DNA of 64,000 nucleotides from Rouxiella sp. S1S-2 (GTDB lineage: Bacteria; Pseudomonadota; Gammaproteobacteria; Enterobacterales; Enterobacteriaceae), in assembly GCF_009208105.1 (NCBI RefSeq), contig NZ_WFKL01000001.1, forward strand, positions 558,001 to 622,000. Direction: 5' to 3'. A program made the translations under genes and the position numbers. A model generated the notes under the pieces. That model made no database searches. It worked only from the letters and a program-made list of their open reading frames with translations, and was not told the origin of the DNA. Each line of letters begins with the position of its first letter. Position 1 is the first letter of the stretch. Positions 18,344 through 28,414 of the stretch are shown here, piece by piece.

Positions 18344-18371
18344 GGCTGCCCGCGCTATCCTCAGGGCAGCC
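18344..18371. other. GC-rich hairpin between ppiA and the HerA-like ATPase gene
   Basis: GGCTGCCC at 18344-18351 pairs with GGGCAGCC at 18364-18371 around a 12-base loop. It has no T-run, so it is not a standard terminator, and it ends five bases before the ribosome site of the next gene. Confidence 0.45.
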
Positions 18372-18386
18372 GTGCAAGGAGAGAAG

Positions 18387-19913
18387 ATGAGTGAACCTCG
18401 TGTTATTGCAAAAGCAATGCATGCCGGAAAACCGGCTCAGGACTTGGCTATTCTCCCTGCTTTGGCTAACCGCCACGGTTTGATAACCGGTGCAACAGGC
18501 ACCGGCAAGACGGTCACGTTACAAAAAATGGCCGAGCAGTTTTCCCGCCTTGGGGTGCCGGTTTTTTTAGCCGACGTTAAAGGCGATTTATCGGGGATCG
18601 GCACCGAAGGCGTGGCCTCCGATAAACTCAATGCCCGACTGGCAGCGATTGGCGTCACCGACTGGCAGCCCGCGGCCTGCACTATCATCCCCTGGGACAT
18701 TTTTGGCGAAAAAGGGCATCCCGTTCGCGCCACCCTCTCTGATTTAGGTCCCCTGCTGCTAGGCCGCCTGCTCGACCTCAATGAGGTACAAAACGGCGTT
18801 TTGCAGCTGGTCTTTAAAATTGCCGACGACAACAGCCTGCTGCTGCTCGACATGAAAGACCTGCGCGCCATGTTGCAGTACGTGGGAGACAACGCCAAAC
18901 AGTTTCAAACCCAGTATGGCAATATTTCTTCGGCCTCGATTGGTGCTATTCAGCGTGGCCTGCTGACCCTTGAGAGCCAGGGTGCCAACGCGTTCTTCGG
19001 CGAGCCGATGCTGGATATCCAAGACTTGATGAAAACCGACGCCAACGGGCAGGGCATAATCAACCTGCTGGCGGCGGACAAACTTATCAATCAGCCAAAA
19101 CTCTATTCGGTATTCCTGCTGTGGCTGCTGGCCGAGCTGTTTGAGCATTTGCCCGAGGTGGGTGACCCGGAGCAGCCGAAACTGGTCTTCTTCTTCGATG
19201 AGGCTCATTTGCTGTTTAACGAGGCGCCTGCTGCGTTGTTAACCAAAATTGAACAAGTGGTGCGACTGATCCGCTCTAAGGGCGTGGGCATCTACTTCGT
19301 AACGCAAAATCCGTTGGATATCCCCGACTCGGTGCTGGGGCAGTTGGGCAATCGCGTTCAGCACGCGCTACGCGCGTTTACGCCGCGCGATCAAAAGGCG
19401 GTGCGAGCGGCGGCGCAAACGCTGCGGGCCAATCCGGCGTTTGACGTAGAAACGGCGATTACCGAACTCGGCGTCGGTGAGGCGCTGGTGTCGTTTCTTG
19501 ATGAAAAAGGGCGGCCGGAAATTGTTGAACGGGCGATGGTCATAGCGCCTGAGTCAAAAATGGGTCCGCTTGGCGAAGAGGGCATGAATAAGGCCATCAA
19601 CAAATCGCCGCTGTATGGTCGCTATGAAGACGCCATCGACCGTGAATCCGCTTATGAAAAACTGAGCGTTCAGGGATTCAATACGGTGGGAACCCCGGCG
19701 GATAATGTCGATGCCAAAAATCCTGCAGCCGAAAAATCGACCGGTGGCGGACTCATGGGCGGACTCAACGATTTACTGTTTGGCACTACCGGCCCGCGCG
19801 GTGGCAAGCACGACGGCATGGTGCAAACAGCGGCAAAAAGCATGGCGCGAGGGATAGGGCGCGAGATTATACGCGGCGTGCTCGGCTCAATCATGGGCGG
19901 CAGAAAACGCTGA
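18387..19913 (+). CDS. HerA-like ATPase, DUF853 (YjgR family)
   Basis: 508-residue cytoplasmic P-loop ATPase of the HerA/FtsK fold. Walker A is GATGTGKT near residues 35-42, the DVKGDLSG segment follows, and a Walker B-like stretch with [10 protein letters not shown] lies near 270. A Gly-rich tail ([18 protein letters not shown]) closes the protein, as in E. coli YjgR (about 500 residues). The role is not established in the family. AAGGAGAG places the start at 18387. In E. coli yjgR is elsewhere on the chromosome, so its location here is a local rearrangement or a paralogue. Confidence 0.85.
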   Translation: MSEPRVIAKAMHAGKPAQDLAILPALANRHGLITGATGTGKTVTLQKMAEQFSRLGVPVFLADVKGDLSGIGTEGVASDKLNARLAAIGVTDWQPAACTIIPWDIFGEKGHPVRATLSDLGPLLLGRLLDLNEVQNGVLQLVFKIADDNSLLLLDMKDLRAMLQYVGDNAKQFQTQYGNISSASIGAIQRGLLTLESQGANAFFGEPMLDIQDLMKTDANGQGIINLLAADKLINQPKLYSVFLLWLLAELFEHLPEVGDPEQPKLVFFFDEAHLLFNEAPAALLTKIEQVVRLIRSKGVGIYFVTQNPLDIPDSVLGQLGNRVQHALRAFTPRDQKAVRAAAQTLRANPAFDVETAITELGVGEALVSFLDEKGRPEIVERAMVIAPESKMGPLGEEGMNKAINKSPLYGRYEDAIDRESAYEKLSVQGFNTVGTPADNVDAKNPAAEKSTGGGLMGGLNDLLFGTTGPRGGKHDGMVQTAAKSMARGIGREIIRGVLGSIMGGRKR

Positions 19914-19958
19914 TGTTCTATACGTAAACTCCACTGTCTTTGGTCAAGTGAGGAAGGT

Positions 19959-20138
19959 ATGGCGACAAAAATGACAAAAATGACAGAAAAACAGAAAGAA
20001 CAGTTTTACCGGAAACGCAGAAATCACAACTTTCAAAGCAGTGCGGCGCTGGACGGCCTGAAAACCGCGTTGGTTGAGCTAGCGGATGAGCAGATCTTTG
20101 CAAGAATCGAGACATTAAGGGGACACTATGAGCGATAA
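19959..20138 (+). CDS. yhfG: YhfG, antitoxin-like partner of Fic
   Basis: A 59-residue protein that starts MATKMTKMTEKQKEQFY and ends LRGHYER, matching E. coli YhfG (55 residues, same ending). Class I Fic antitoxins hold an inhibitory helix with motif S/T-x-x-x-E-G/N; E. coli YhfG has SRRLEG, whereas here the equivalent residues 28-33 are SAALDG, with Asp in place of the inhibitory Glu. A GAGGAAGG site precedes the ATG. The gene overlaps fic by 11 bases, the usual coupling of an antitoxin to its toxin. Confidence 0.88.
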   Translation: MATKMTKMTEKQKEQFYRKRRNHNFQSSAALDGLKTALVELADEQIFARIETLRGHYER

Positions 20139-20718
20139 GCTGATAGCCGGTGATGACCCTTATCTCTATAAAGGGATCAACGTTCTGAGAAACAGGCTCG
20201 AAATTCACGAGTCGCACCGCCTTCTGCAGGCTGAACTTGAGTTAACCCCGCTACGGGCCGCCATGATTGAGCTGGGGCCGCCCAATATGGGACTTCCGCA
20301 CCTTTGTGCCATCCATTACGCCCTTTTTCAGGACATTTATGACTGGGCCGGCAAACTGCGTGAAATCGACATTGCTAAAGACGATACGCCTTTCTGCCAC
20401 TTCGCCTACATTGAGCGCGAAGGAAACAGCCTGATGCAGGCGCTTGAGAATGAAGACTATTTGGTCGGACTCACTCAGGACGCACTCTGCGAACGCATCG
20501 CTCACTATTACAGTGAAATCAATCTCCTGCATCCTTTTCGCTATGGCAGCGGTCGAGCGCAGCGAATTTTCTTTGAACAGCTCCTGACCCATGCAGGCTA
20601 TGGCATTGACTGGAGTCAGGTGGATACGCAACGCTGGACTGATGCCAATAAGGCGGCGGCTTTTGGTGACGAACTGCCCTTAAGCCAGGTTTTTAAAACG
20701 ATCGTCAGCGATGCTTAG
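20128..20718 (+). CDS. fic: Fic-domain protein (putative AMP transferase)
   Basis: 196 residues, close to E. coli Fic (200). Fic proteins transfer AMP from ATP to target hydroxyls. The active-site loop is HPFRYGSGRAQR at about residues 134-145: the catalytic His and the second Arg are kept, but the consensus H-P-F-x-(D/E)-G-N-G-R has Tyr at the acidic, Mg-binding position and Ser for Asn. E. coli Fic also deviates (HPFRVGSGL). Activity is therefore uncertain. A flap region with DTPFCHFAYIE lies near residues 84-95. Coupled to yhfG upstream; pabA follows. Confidence 0.92.
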   Translation: MSDKLIAGDDPYLYKGINVLRNRLEIHESHRLLQAELELTPLRAAMIELGPPNMGLPHLCAIHYALFQDIYDWAGKLREIDIAKDDTPFCHFAYIEREGNSLMQALENEDYLVGLTQDALCERIAHYYSEINLLHPFRYGSGRAQRIFFEQLLTHAGYGIDWSQVDTQRWTDANKAAAFGDELPLSQVFKTIVSDA

Positions 20719-20815
20719 CCGAAGGTCAGGCAAGTGTGGGAAAGTTCTGCGGGTCGTCGTCGAAAATAGGTAGAATGGCGCGGTTAATTCCCCGACTTTG
20801 TTGAACCGGAAAACC

Positions 20816-21391
20816 ATGCTGCTGTTAATCGATAATTACGACTCTTTTACCTATAACCTTTACCAGTACTTTTGCGAGTTAGGCGCAGACGTGCTGGTAA
20901 AGCGTAACGATGAGCTGCAACTTGCCGATATCACCCGCCTCAACCCCACGCATCTGGTTATCTCCCCCGGGCCCTGCACGCCGAACGAGGCCGGAATTTC
21001 TCTCAGCGCGATAGCCCATTTTGCCGATACGCTGCCGATCCTCGGTGTCTGTCTTGGACATCAGGCCATGGCGCAAAGTTTTGGTGCCGAGGTGGTGCGC
21101 GCGCAGCAGGTGATGCACGGCAAAACGTCGCAGATAGAACACAACGGAACCGGCGTGTTTGCAGGCCTTAATCACCCGTTAACCGTCACGCGCTACCATT
21201 CTCTGGTGGTAAAGCCCGAGACACTGCCCGCCTGTTTTAGCCTCACCGCGTGGACCGGCAGTGCCGAGGACCCAGGTGAAATAATGGGTATCGCCCATAA
21301 AACCCTGCCGCTGCATGGCGTGCAGTTCCATCCGGAAAGCATTCTCAGCGAGCAAGGGCATCAGCTGCTCGATAATTTCCTTAAAATTTAG
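20816..21391 (+). CDS. pabA: Aminodeoxychorismate synthase glutamine amidotransferase subunit
   Basis: Supplies ammonia from glutamine to PabB for p-aminobenzoate and folate synthesis. 191 residues, class I glutamine amidotransferase with [18 protein letters not shown] at the start, the nucleophile Cys in [11 protein letters not shown] near residue 79, and the His/Glu pair in [14 protein letters not shown] near 170. The ATG at 20816 matches the family start. Context (fic upstream, argD downstream) is as in E. coli; pabB is not in the window. Confidence 0.96.
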   Translation: MLLLIDNYDSFTYNLYQYFCELGADVLVKRNDELQLADITRLNPTHLVISPGPCTPNEAGISLSAIAHFADTLPILGVCLGHQAMAQSFGAEVVRAQQVMHGKTSQIEHNGTGVFAGLNHPLTVTRYHSLVVKPETLPACFSLTAWTGSAEDPGEIMGIAHKTLPLHGVQFHPESILSEQGHQLLDNFLKI

Positions 21392-21430
21392 AGCATTAAA
21401 AATTACTTACGCAAGAGTGATGATTTATAT

Positions 21431-21483
21431 TTGCCTGTGAGTGATTTTTTATGCATATTTTATGATTATATTTTCACATTCAC
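21431..21483 (+). promoter_or_regulatory. Candidate argD promoter with ARG-box-like sequences
   Basis: AT-rich region before argD with TTGCCT (21431-21436) and CATATT (21454-21459) at 17-base spacing. TGCATATTTTATGA and TATTTTCACATTCA are partial matches to the ArgR half-site pattern TGAAT/ATTCA. Matches are weak, so the ArgR assignment rests mainly on the known regulation of argD. Confidence 0.35.
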
Positions 21484-21494
21484 TTCGGGTGTGA

Positions 21495-22748
<1,254 letters not shown>

Positions 22749-22775
22749 TAGACGTTTGCTGTAGCCCCACCCTAG

Positions 22776-22799
22776 CCCTCCCCAAAAACGTGGGGAGGG
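22776..22799. repeat. GC-rich intergenic hairpin between convergent argD and yhfK
   Basis: CCCTCCCC at 22776-22783 pairs with GGGGAGGG at 22792-22799 around an 8-base loop. It is preceded by a CCCCACCCTAGCCC tract. There is no clear T-run on either strand. Such CT-rich hairpins recur between genes in many enterobacterial genomes; here it may protect or end the two facing transcripts. Confidence 0.45.
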
Positions 22800-22809
22800 G
22801 TTCAAGACG

Positions 22810-24888
22810 CTATTCCTTCACTCTTCGCGTTAGCCAAATTCCGTGATGCGGCCTCTGCTTCCACGCCAGTGAAGAAATGGTGTGCATCGCGCTCAGGTGC
22901 GCCAGCATGCGGCGAAGGTGCCGTTCCATTTCGGTAATCGGCATATCGGGATGAAGCTCCGGGGCGTTAAACAGCTTGGTTTCACTGCTCGGACCGTCGT
23001 AGGTCAGGCGCTGCTGACAGCTTTGCAGCGCAATCTCGCAGGTTTGCAAATACTGCATCGCCAGCTTGGGCGTCAGCATGTAGTGCTCGCGGGCCAAAAT
23101 CGTCATTCCATTGATGTGGTCGACAATAAACTGGCTGTGCATCACCCACAGACGCATATCGTTTAAATAGCGCGAATTGAACCCAGGTTCCTGCATCGCC
23201 TGATTAAGCGACGTAAATAGCTGATTATGCGCCTGGTTGACCTTCATGCGCGCATAGGCCAACTGCGCAGGGTCGGGGTCATCCGCCAGCACTAAACGCA
23301 CTGCCTCCTGATCGGCCTCCAGCGCCTGATGCGCGTTAGTACGCAACAGGCCGCTCTGCCACTGTGGCCATAGCCAGATAGTGCCACCAAACGCCAGCGC
23401 ACAGCCTATCAGCGTATCAAGCAGCCTCGGCAGCAGGAAGTTGGCGCCGTTTAATCCCAAAATTTGCAGGGTATAAACTGCCGTTACCGTCAGCCCAATC
23501 ATCCCCAATCCGTAGTTTTTGCGCAGCACGGTGTATGAAATTAAGGTAATCATCAGCATGAAAAACAGCTGCAGATTTTGCGGGAGGGCAAGCTGCAGAA
23601 GCCCTGCGGCAATGATAAGCCCAATCAGCGTGCCTAACGCACGGTGCTGAATGCGCACGCGGGTGGCGTTATAGCCGTTTTGGCTGACCAGCAGGGTCGT
23701 CAGCAGGATCCAATAGGGTTTGGGTAAATTAAAAAATAGCCCCAGACTGCTGCCGATGGCCAGAATAACCCCCAAACGTCCCGCATTGCGCAGTGCGGCC
23801 GACTTGAATGACAAATAGCTTTTCAACGCCGCCCAGAACGGCAGGCGGGCCTGGGTTTGCATCAGGTCACGGCGATAAAGCGGGCGCTGGGTACGCAGCA
23901 GTCTCGCAATGCGACTGAAGTGGTAATAGCAAAACTGGCCGACCGGGTTGTCACGGTAGCGCGAAGATATTTTTTCCAGCGCCGCCAGCTCATTGGCCAT
24001 AGTGAAGCGCTCGGAACGGCGGTGATAAAGAATGTCGTTGGCAATCACCCGCAGACGGGCAGCAATCACCTGAGCATTGCGGCGAATTACCGCCTCGGCA
24101 TGACTCTCCTCCATCAGCTTTTGCACCTCGGTGGGCAGATGCAGACTCACCGTAATGTGCTCCTGAAGGTCTAGTGCTACCTGAAAACGTCTCAACAGCT
24201 TTTTATGATGCTGGTGGTCGTGCGTCGGCAGCATGTGCAACTGCTGATAAAGCAGAGCAATCAAGTCGATGACTTTTTGTTGCCTGTTCAGCAGCGGCGG
24301 TAGGGCGGTATCGGGATCGGTATGCTGGGTCAGTAGGCTGTATTTGGCTTCAAAATAGTCGGCGAGTTCGAGATACAGCTGGCTTAGGGTTTCGCGCATA
24401 GGCTGCTCTTCAGACAGGCGAAACCACAGCCAGTTAAATACGCCGTACCAGGCAGTCCCGACCACAAACAGCAGTGGCGCATGCCAAATCGGCACTACGC
24501 CCGCCATGCTGAGCGTAAAGATAGCGGCAACCAGCGCGCCCGGTAATAGACGCGCATGCAGCGGACTTATCGCCCCCGTCACGCCGATGACCAGCGTCAG
24601 GCCGAGCATGATAAGCGGCAGCGGCAGATGCCAGTTAACCAACATCAACTGTAGCAAAATACTGCTGACGGCGAACAGTGATCCACCGACCAACAGGCGT
24701 TTGAAAAAGCGTTTATGTGGGGTATCGAGACCTGAAATGTTGCAGCATGCGGGCACCAACGCGAACAGCAGACCCATTTTCAACTGGCCAAACAGCATAG
24801 CGAAGGCAATGGGCAGGCAGAGAACCAGCGTTTGTCTTAGCGCATAGTTAACTTCAGGGTGATAAAAAAGTCTTTGCCAAAGCGTCAT
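22810..24888 (-). CDS. yhfK: YhfK, FUSC/YccS-type inner-membrane protein
   Basis: 692 residues, matching the YccS/YhfK family (E. coli YhfK 696). Two blocks of hydrophobic segments (about 15-150 and about 360-500) flank a soluble, His/Gln/Arg-rich middle region, and a soluble tail follows: the repeated half-architecture of fusaric-acid-resistance-type proteins. Transport function is presumed from the FUSC family; no substrate is known. Downstream of crp on the same strand, with a terminator between them. Confidence 0.9.
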   Translation of the reverse strand: MTLWQRLFYHPEVNYALRQTLVLCLPIAFAMLFGQLKMGLLFALVPACCNISGLDTPHKRFFKRLLVGGSLFAVSSILLQLMLVNWHLPLPLIMLGLTLVIGVTGAISPLHARLLPGALVAAIFTLSMAGVVPIWHAPLLFVVGTAWYGVFNWLWFRLSEEQPMRETLSQLYLELADYFEAKYSLLTQHTDPDTALPPLLNRQQKVIDLIALLYQQLHMLPTHDHQHHKKLLRRFQVALDLQEHITVSLHLPTEVQKLMEESHAEAVIRRNAQVIAARLRVIANDILYHRRSERFTMANELAALEKISSRYRDNPVGQFCYYHFSRIARLLRTQRPLYRRDLMQTQARLPFWAALKSYLSFKSAALRNAGRLGVILAIGSSLGLFFNLPKPYWILLTTLLVSQNGYNATRVRIQHRALGTLIGLIIAAGLLQLALPQNLQLFFMLMITLISYTVLRKNYGLGMIGLTVTAVYTLQILGLNGANFLLPRLLDTLIGCALAFGGTIWLWPQWQSGLLRTNAHQALEADQEAVRLVLADDPDPAQLAYARMKVNQAHNQLFTSLNQAMQEPGFNSRYLNDMRLWVMHSQFIVDHINGMTILAREHYMLTPKLAMQYLQTCEIALQSCQQRLTYDGPSSETKLFNAPELHPDMPITEMERHLRRMLAHLSAMHTISSLAWKQRPHHGIWLTRRVKE

Positions 24889-24908
24889 TTTTGTGCAGAT
24901 AGGCTAAC

Positions 24909-24944
24909 AAAAACGGCGCAACAGTTATCTGCTGCGCCGTTTTT
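24909..24944. terminator. Rho-independent terminator after crp
   Basis: AAAAACGGCGCA (24909-24920) pairs with TGCGCCGTTTTT (24933-24944) around a 12-base loop. On the minus strand the stem is followed by the T-run expected for ending crp transcription before yhfK; the symmetry lets it work both ways. Confidence 0.9.
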
Positions 24945-24951
24945 AAGACGA

Positions 24952-25584
24952 TTAACGGGTGCCGTAAACGACAATCGTTTTACCGTGGGCTGAAATCAGA
25001 CTTTGATCTTCAAGCATTTTAAGAATTCGACCCACAGTTTCGCGTGAACAGCCGACTATTTGACCGATTTCTTGACGGGTAATTTTGATCTGCATGCCAT
25101 CGGGATGGGTCATGGCATCCGGCTGTTTAGCCAGATTCAGCAGAGTTTGTGCAATACGACCGGTCACGTCGAGGAAGGCAAGGTTGCCCACTTTCTCGGA
25201 CGTTATCTGCAGTCGGCTTGCCATCTGTGCGGACAGGCGCATCAGAATGTCTGGATTAACCTGGATGAGCTGGCGAAATTTCTTGTAGGAAATTTCGGCC
25301 ACTTCACAGGCAGTTTTGGCTCTAACCCATGCACTACGTTCCTGTCCTTCTTCGAAGAGTCCCAGCTCGCCGATGAAGTCACCTTGGTTAAGGTAGGAAA
25401 GTATCATTTCTTTGCCTTCTTCATCTTTAATCAGAACGGCAACCGAACCTTTCACGATGTAGTAAAGCGTTTCGGCTTTTTCACCTTGGTGAATCAGCGT
25501 ACTTTTAGATGGATACTTATGTATATGACAATGAGACAGGAACCATTCGAGAGTAGGGTCTGTTTGTGGCTTGCCGAGAACCAT
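24952..25584 (-). CDS. crp: cAMP receptor protein (catabolite activator)
   Basis: Global regulator binding cAMP and TGTGA-N6-TCACA sites. 210 residues, equal in length and almost equal in sequence to E. coli CRP. The cyclic-nucleotide pocket is seen in [23 protein letters not shown] (residues about 68-90), the dimer helix in [23 protein letters not shown], and the helix-turn-helix in [22 protein letters not shown] near 165-190. Divergent from yhfA. Confidence 0.99.
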   Translation of the reverse strand: MVLGKPQTDPTLEWFLSHCHIHKYPSKSTLIHQGEKAETLYYIVKGSVAVLIKDEEGKEMILSYLNQGDFIGELGLFEEGQERSAWVRAKTACEVAEISYKKFRQLIQVNPDILMRLSAQMASRLQITSEKVGNLAFLDVTGRIAQTLLNLAKQPDAMTHPDGMQIKITRQEIGQIVGCSRETVGRILKMLEDQSLISAHGKTIVVYGTR

Positions 25585-25931
25585 TAGCTATTATCCTCTT
25601 ATTATCGCTGCCCAAAATCACAGGGCTTTGAAATCCCTGTTCGGCGATTTTTTACTTCGCGCTCTTTTAGCATATGAACTGACCAGCAATGCTGCAAGCG
25701 GCAGGTGGAGTGATTTCAGCTGTAATTTGCCATTATCACCAAGGTTATCCTGTTAACACCTAAAAAACCTAGCCGCAACTTGTTGGAAAGTTTCTTTCGG
25801 CTTTGTTTGTAGCACAGGTTTGCGGACGTGTCTTGTGTTGTCTCGCTTCAGCATGATGCGGATCGAGTTCCATTGCCAGTTTCAGGGGTTAAGGGTAGTC
25901 TGTTTTAAAAATTATTACCGGAGAAAGGCAA
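25585..25931. promoter_or_regulatory. crp-yhfA divergent intergenic region
   Basis: 347 bases without a gene. It must carry the promoters of crp (minus) and yhfA (plus). A small hairpin, ACAGGG at 25620-25625 with CCCTGT at 25635-25640, lies in the crp leader side. E. coli crp is autoregulated from its upstream region, but I see no close TGTGA-N6-TCACA match here, so no operator is claimed. Confidence 0.5.
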
Positions 25932-26342
25932 ATGCAAGCACGGGTAAAGTGGGTTGAAGGGTTAACGTTTCTCGGAGAATCTTCGTCTGGACATCAGGTC
26001 ATTATGGACGGCAATGCGGGTGACAAATCCCCTAGCCCGATGGAAATGCTGCTCATGTCGGCAGGCGGTTGCAGTGCGATTGACGTAGTGTCGATTCTGC
26101 AAAAAGGCCGCAACGAGGTGTTGGGCTGCGAAGTGAAACTGACCTCCGAACGTCGTGAAGAGGCGCCGCGTCTGTTTACCCGCATCAACCTGCACTTTAT
26201 CGTCACCGGCAAAGATTTGACCGATAAAGTGGTTGAACGTGCCGTGAGCCTGTCGGCCGAAAAATATTGCTCGGTTTCACTGATGCTCGGCAAAGCGGCC
26301 ACCATCACTCACAGTTTTGAAGTGATTGATGCTCAAGAGTAA
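25932..26342 (+). CDS. yhfA: YhfA, OsmC-family protein
   Basis: 136 residues, closely similar to E. coli YhfA (134). OsmC/Ohr-fold proteins commonly reduce organic peroxides with two Cys; here a Cys in the AGGCSAIDVV segment (about residue 49) and one in SAEKYCSVSLM (about 110) hold those places. The role of YhfA itself is not defined. A GGAGAAAGG precedes the ATG, and a terminator follows. Confidence 0.93.
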   Translation: MQARVKWVEGLTFLGESSSGHQVIMDGNAGDKSPSPMEMLLMSAGGCSAIDVVSILQKGRNEVLGCEVKLTSERREEAPRLFTRINLHFIVTGKDLTDKVVERAVSLSAEKYCSVSLMLGKAATITHSFEVIDAQE

Positions 26343-26378
26343 TCAGCCCGGTTTGCTGTTTAGGCAATAGAAAGTGAT

Positions 26379-26412
26379 AAAACGCCGCGCCGTGAAGGTT
26401 AGCGGCGTTTTT
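26379..26412. terminator. Terminator between convergent yhfA and prkB
   Basis: AAAACGCCGC (26379-26388) pairs with GCGGCGTTTT (26402-26411) around a 13-base loop, with a T-run on the plus strand and an A-run on the other side that would serve prkB. Confidence 0.85.
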
Positions 26413-26430
26413 GCGAAGTATATCGACTGA

Positions 26431-27300
26431 TTACTCGATCTTTTTGCCTTCCATCAGCCGCTGCACCAGTGGCCCCATAATAAGCTCCATCGCCAGGCCC
26501 ATTTTTCCCCCCGGCACCACCAACGTATTGATGTGCGAAATAAACGATCCCTGCAGCATTGCCAGCAGATAGGGGAAGTCAATCTGGTCCAGACCTTGAA
26601 AATGAATAACCACAAAGCTCTCATCCAGCGAAGGAATGGCCTTGGCGGCAAACGGGTTAGAGGTATCGATGGTCGGTACGCGCTGGAAGTTAATATGGGT
26701 GCGTGAAAACTGCGGCGTAATGTAATTGATGTAGTCGTCCATCGACCGCACTACCGAGTCCATCACTGCTTCACGCGAGTGGCCGCGCTCGCCGGTGTCG
26801 CGCACCAGCTTTTGTATCCACTCAAGGTTAACGATGGGTACCACGCCGACCAATAAATCGACCTGTTTGGCGACATCGACCTGGTTGGTGACTACGCCAC
26901 CGTGCAGTCCTTCATAAAAAAGAATGTCGGTTGGCTCAGGCAGCGCCTGCCACGGCGTAAAGGTGCCGGGTACCTGATTGTAGGGCACGGCTTCGTCATA
27001 AGTATGCAAATATTTTCGCGAACGCCCAGTACCGCTTTTGCCATATTCAACAAAGCTCTGTTCGAGTAGCGAGAAGTCGTTGGCTTCGGGGCCAAAGTAG
27101 CTAATGTGTCGGCCGAGGTCGCGCGCTTTACGAATGGCGGCGTCCATTTCTGGACGAGTAAAATGATGGAAGCTGTCGCCTTCAAGCTCGGCCGCATGCA
27201 GACCGAGCTGCTGAAATATCTTGCGAAACGCCACGCTGGTGGTGGTGGTTCCGGCGCCGCTTGAGCCGGTTACGGCTATAACTGGGTGTTTAGCTGACAT
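26431..27300 (-). CDS. prkB: Phosphoribulokinase-like protein
   Basis: 289 residues, same length as E. coli PrkB. P-loop GSSGAGTTT near residues 12-20, then the phosphoribulokinase/uridine kinase fold with EGDSFHHFTRPEMD and FYEGLHGGVVT. Enterobacteria lack a Calvin cycle and the substrate of PrkB is unknown. AAGGGA upstream supports the ATG at 27300 over one at 27321. It lies next to yhfA and crp as in E. coli, but yheU, its usual other neighbour, is 9.5 kb away because of an inserted gene cluster. Confidence 0.93.
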   Translation of the reverse strand: MSAKHPVIAVTGSSGAGTTTTSVAFRKIFQQLGLHAAELEGDSFHHFTRPEMDAAIRKARDLGRHISYFGPEANDFSLLEQSFVEYGKSGTGRSRKYLHTYDEAVPYNQVPGTFTPWQALPEPTDILFYEGLHGGVVTNQVDVAKQVDLLVGVVPIVNLEWIQKLVRDTGERGHSREAVMDSVVRSMDDYINYITPQFSRTHINFQRVPTIDTSNPFAAKAIPSLDESFVVIHFQGLDQIDFPYLLAMLQGSFISHINTLVVPGGKMGLAMELIMGPLVQRLMEGKKIE

Positions 27301-27571
27301 GGTAATCCCTTCATCTTTCAAATTGCAGTCAACGCATCTGCACCAGGAATCTATTGGGGAAGGCTAATACGCATAATTACGCTTATTGTTACCATATCTA
27401 TGCGCTGAATTATAGAGCCTCTCATCGGAACTTTTAACCGACCGCACTTCTGATTGATGCCTTTAACGCAACGCAGTGACACCTTTTTGATGCTTTAATC
27501 TCACGCATTATTCTCTACACTGGAGGGCAATATTCCTGGTTGTCTCGCACAAGATTTCGGAGAATTTCCTG
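27301..27571. other. prkB-creatininase divergent spacer at the left edge of the inserted cluster
   Basis: 271 noncoding bases that hold the promoters for prkB (minus) and the creatininase-family gene (plus). No direct repeats, integrase or tRNA that would mark an insertion site were seen. Confidence 0.4.
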
Positions 27572-28393
27572 ATGAAAATGCCTTCCTCCCGCTGGTGGTG
27601 GGATTTGTCCACGCTGGAGTTTAGCCAGCTTGATATGGAAAATGTGGTGGTAATTCTGCCCATTGGCGCGGTAGAGCAGCACGGTCCGCATCTGCCAGTG
27701 CGGGTTGACGCCGCCATTAACGCCGGTATTGTCGCGCGTGCGGTGACGTTATTACCCGCCGACCAGCCAGCGCTGGTGTTACCCGCCTTACCGATAGGCA
27801 AGTCCGACGAACATCTTGAGTATCCTGGCACCTTGACGCTGCCGTTTGAGGTGTTGGCTAAAGTATGGTTTGAAGTGGCGAAAAGCGCATGGCGGGCCGG
27901 TGCGCGCAGGATAATTTTTTGGAACTCCCACGGTGGCCAGCCTCAGTTGATGGACATCGTATGTCGCCAGCTTCGCGTTGAGCTTGGCATGCTTGCAGTG
28001 GGCGCTAGCTGGTTTGCAACTATCGACAGCAGCGACCTTTATCGTGCGAATGAGCTGGAGTTTGGCATCCACGGCGGAGAGTCTGAAACCAGCGTAATGC
28101 TGCATTTGCACCCCGAATTGGTGGCGATGGAGCGGGCCGAAAACTTTGTGTCAGCGGCCGAAGCGCTGGCAGAAAAGGGCGGTATTCTGACCCCAGAAGG
28201 CGGCGTGGGCTTTGGCTGGCAGGCTCAGGACCTCCATCCGGCAGGCGTGACCGGTAATGCAGCGGCAGCCGATGCGGCTCGAGGCGAAGAACAGGTTGAG
28301 CGTGCGGCGCGTGCGCTGGTGTCGCTGGTAGGCGAAGTGGCGCAGTATCCGCTAAGCGCGCTCAATCAGAAAACGCGTTTTAACGCCAAATAA
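27572..28393 (+). CDS. Creatininase-family amidohydrolase
   Basis: 273 residues. The family hydrolyses cyclic or formyl amides (creatinine, FAPy nucleobases). Metal-ligand equivalents of creatininase are visible: E35 and H37 in GAVEQHGPH, D46, and H120 in NSHGGQ. The Glu two residues after H120 in true creatininase is Gly here, as in many non-creatinine members, so the substrate is probably not creatinine. A second conserved segment is HGGESETS near 167-174. It faces the LysR gene and stands next to a BMP-type importer, which suggests a role in degrading an imported nitrogen compound. Confidence 0.82.
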   Translation: MKMPSSRWWWDLSTLEFSQLDMENVVVILPIGAVEQHGPHLPVRVDAAINAGIVARAVTLLPADQPALVLPALPIGKSDEHLEYPGTLTLPFEVLAKVWFEVAKSAWRAGARRIIFWNSHGGQPQLMDIVCRQLRVELGMLAVGASWFATIDSSDLYRANELEFGIHGGESETSVMLHLHPELVAMERAENFVSAAEALAEKGGILTPEGGVGFGWQAQDLHPAGVTGNAAAADAARGEEQVERAARALVSLVGEVAQYPLSALNQKTRFNAK

Positions 28394-28414
28394 CGTCATA
28401 GCCAAGCCGGCACT

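Noticed and set aside
25585..25931. CRP autoregulatory site upstream of crp
   Set aside because: No close TGTGA-N6-TCACA match was found on either strand.
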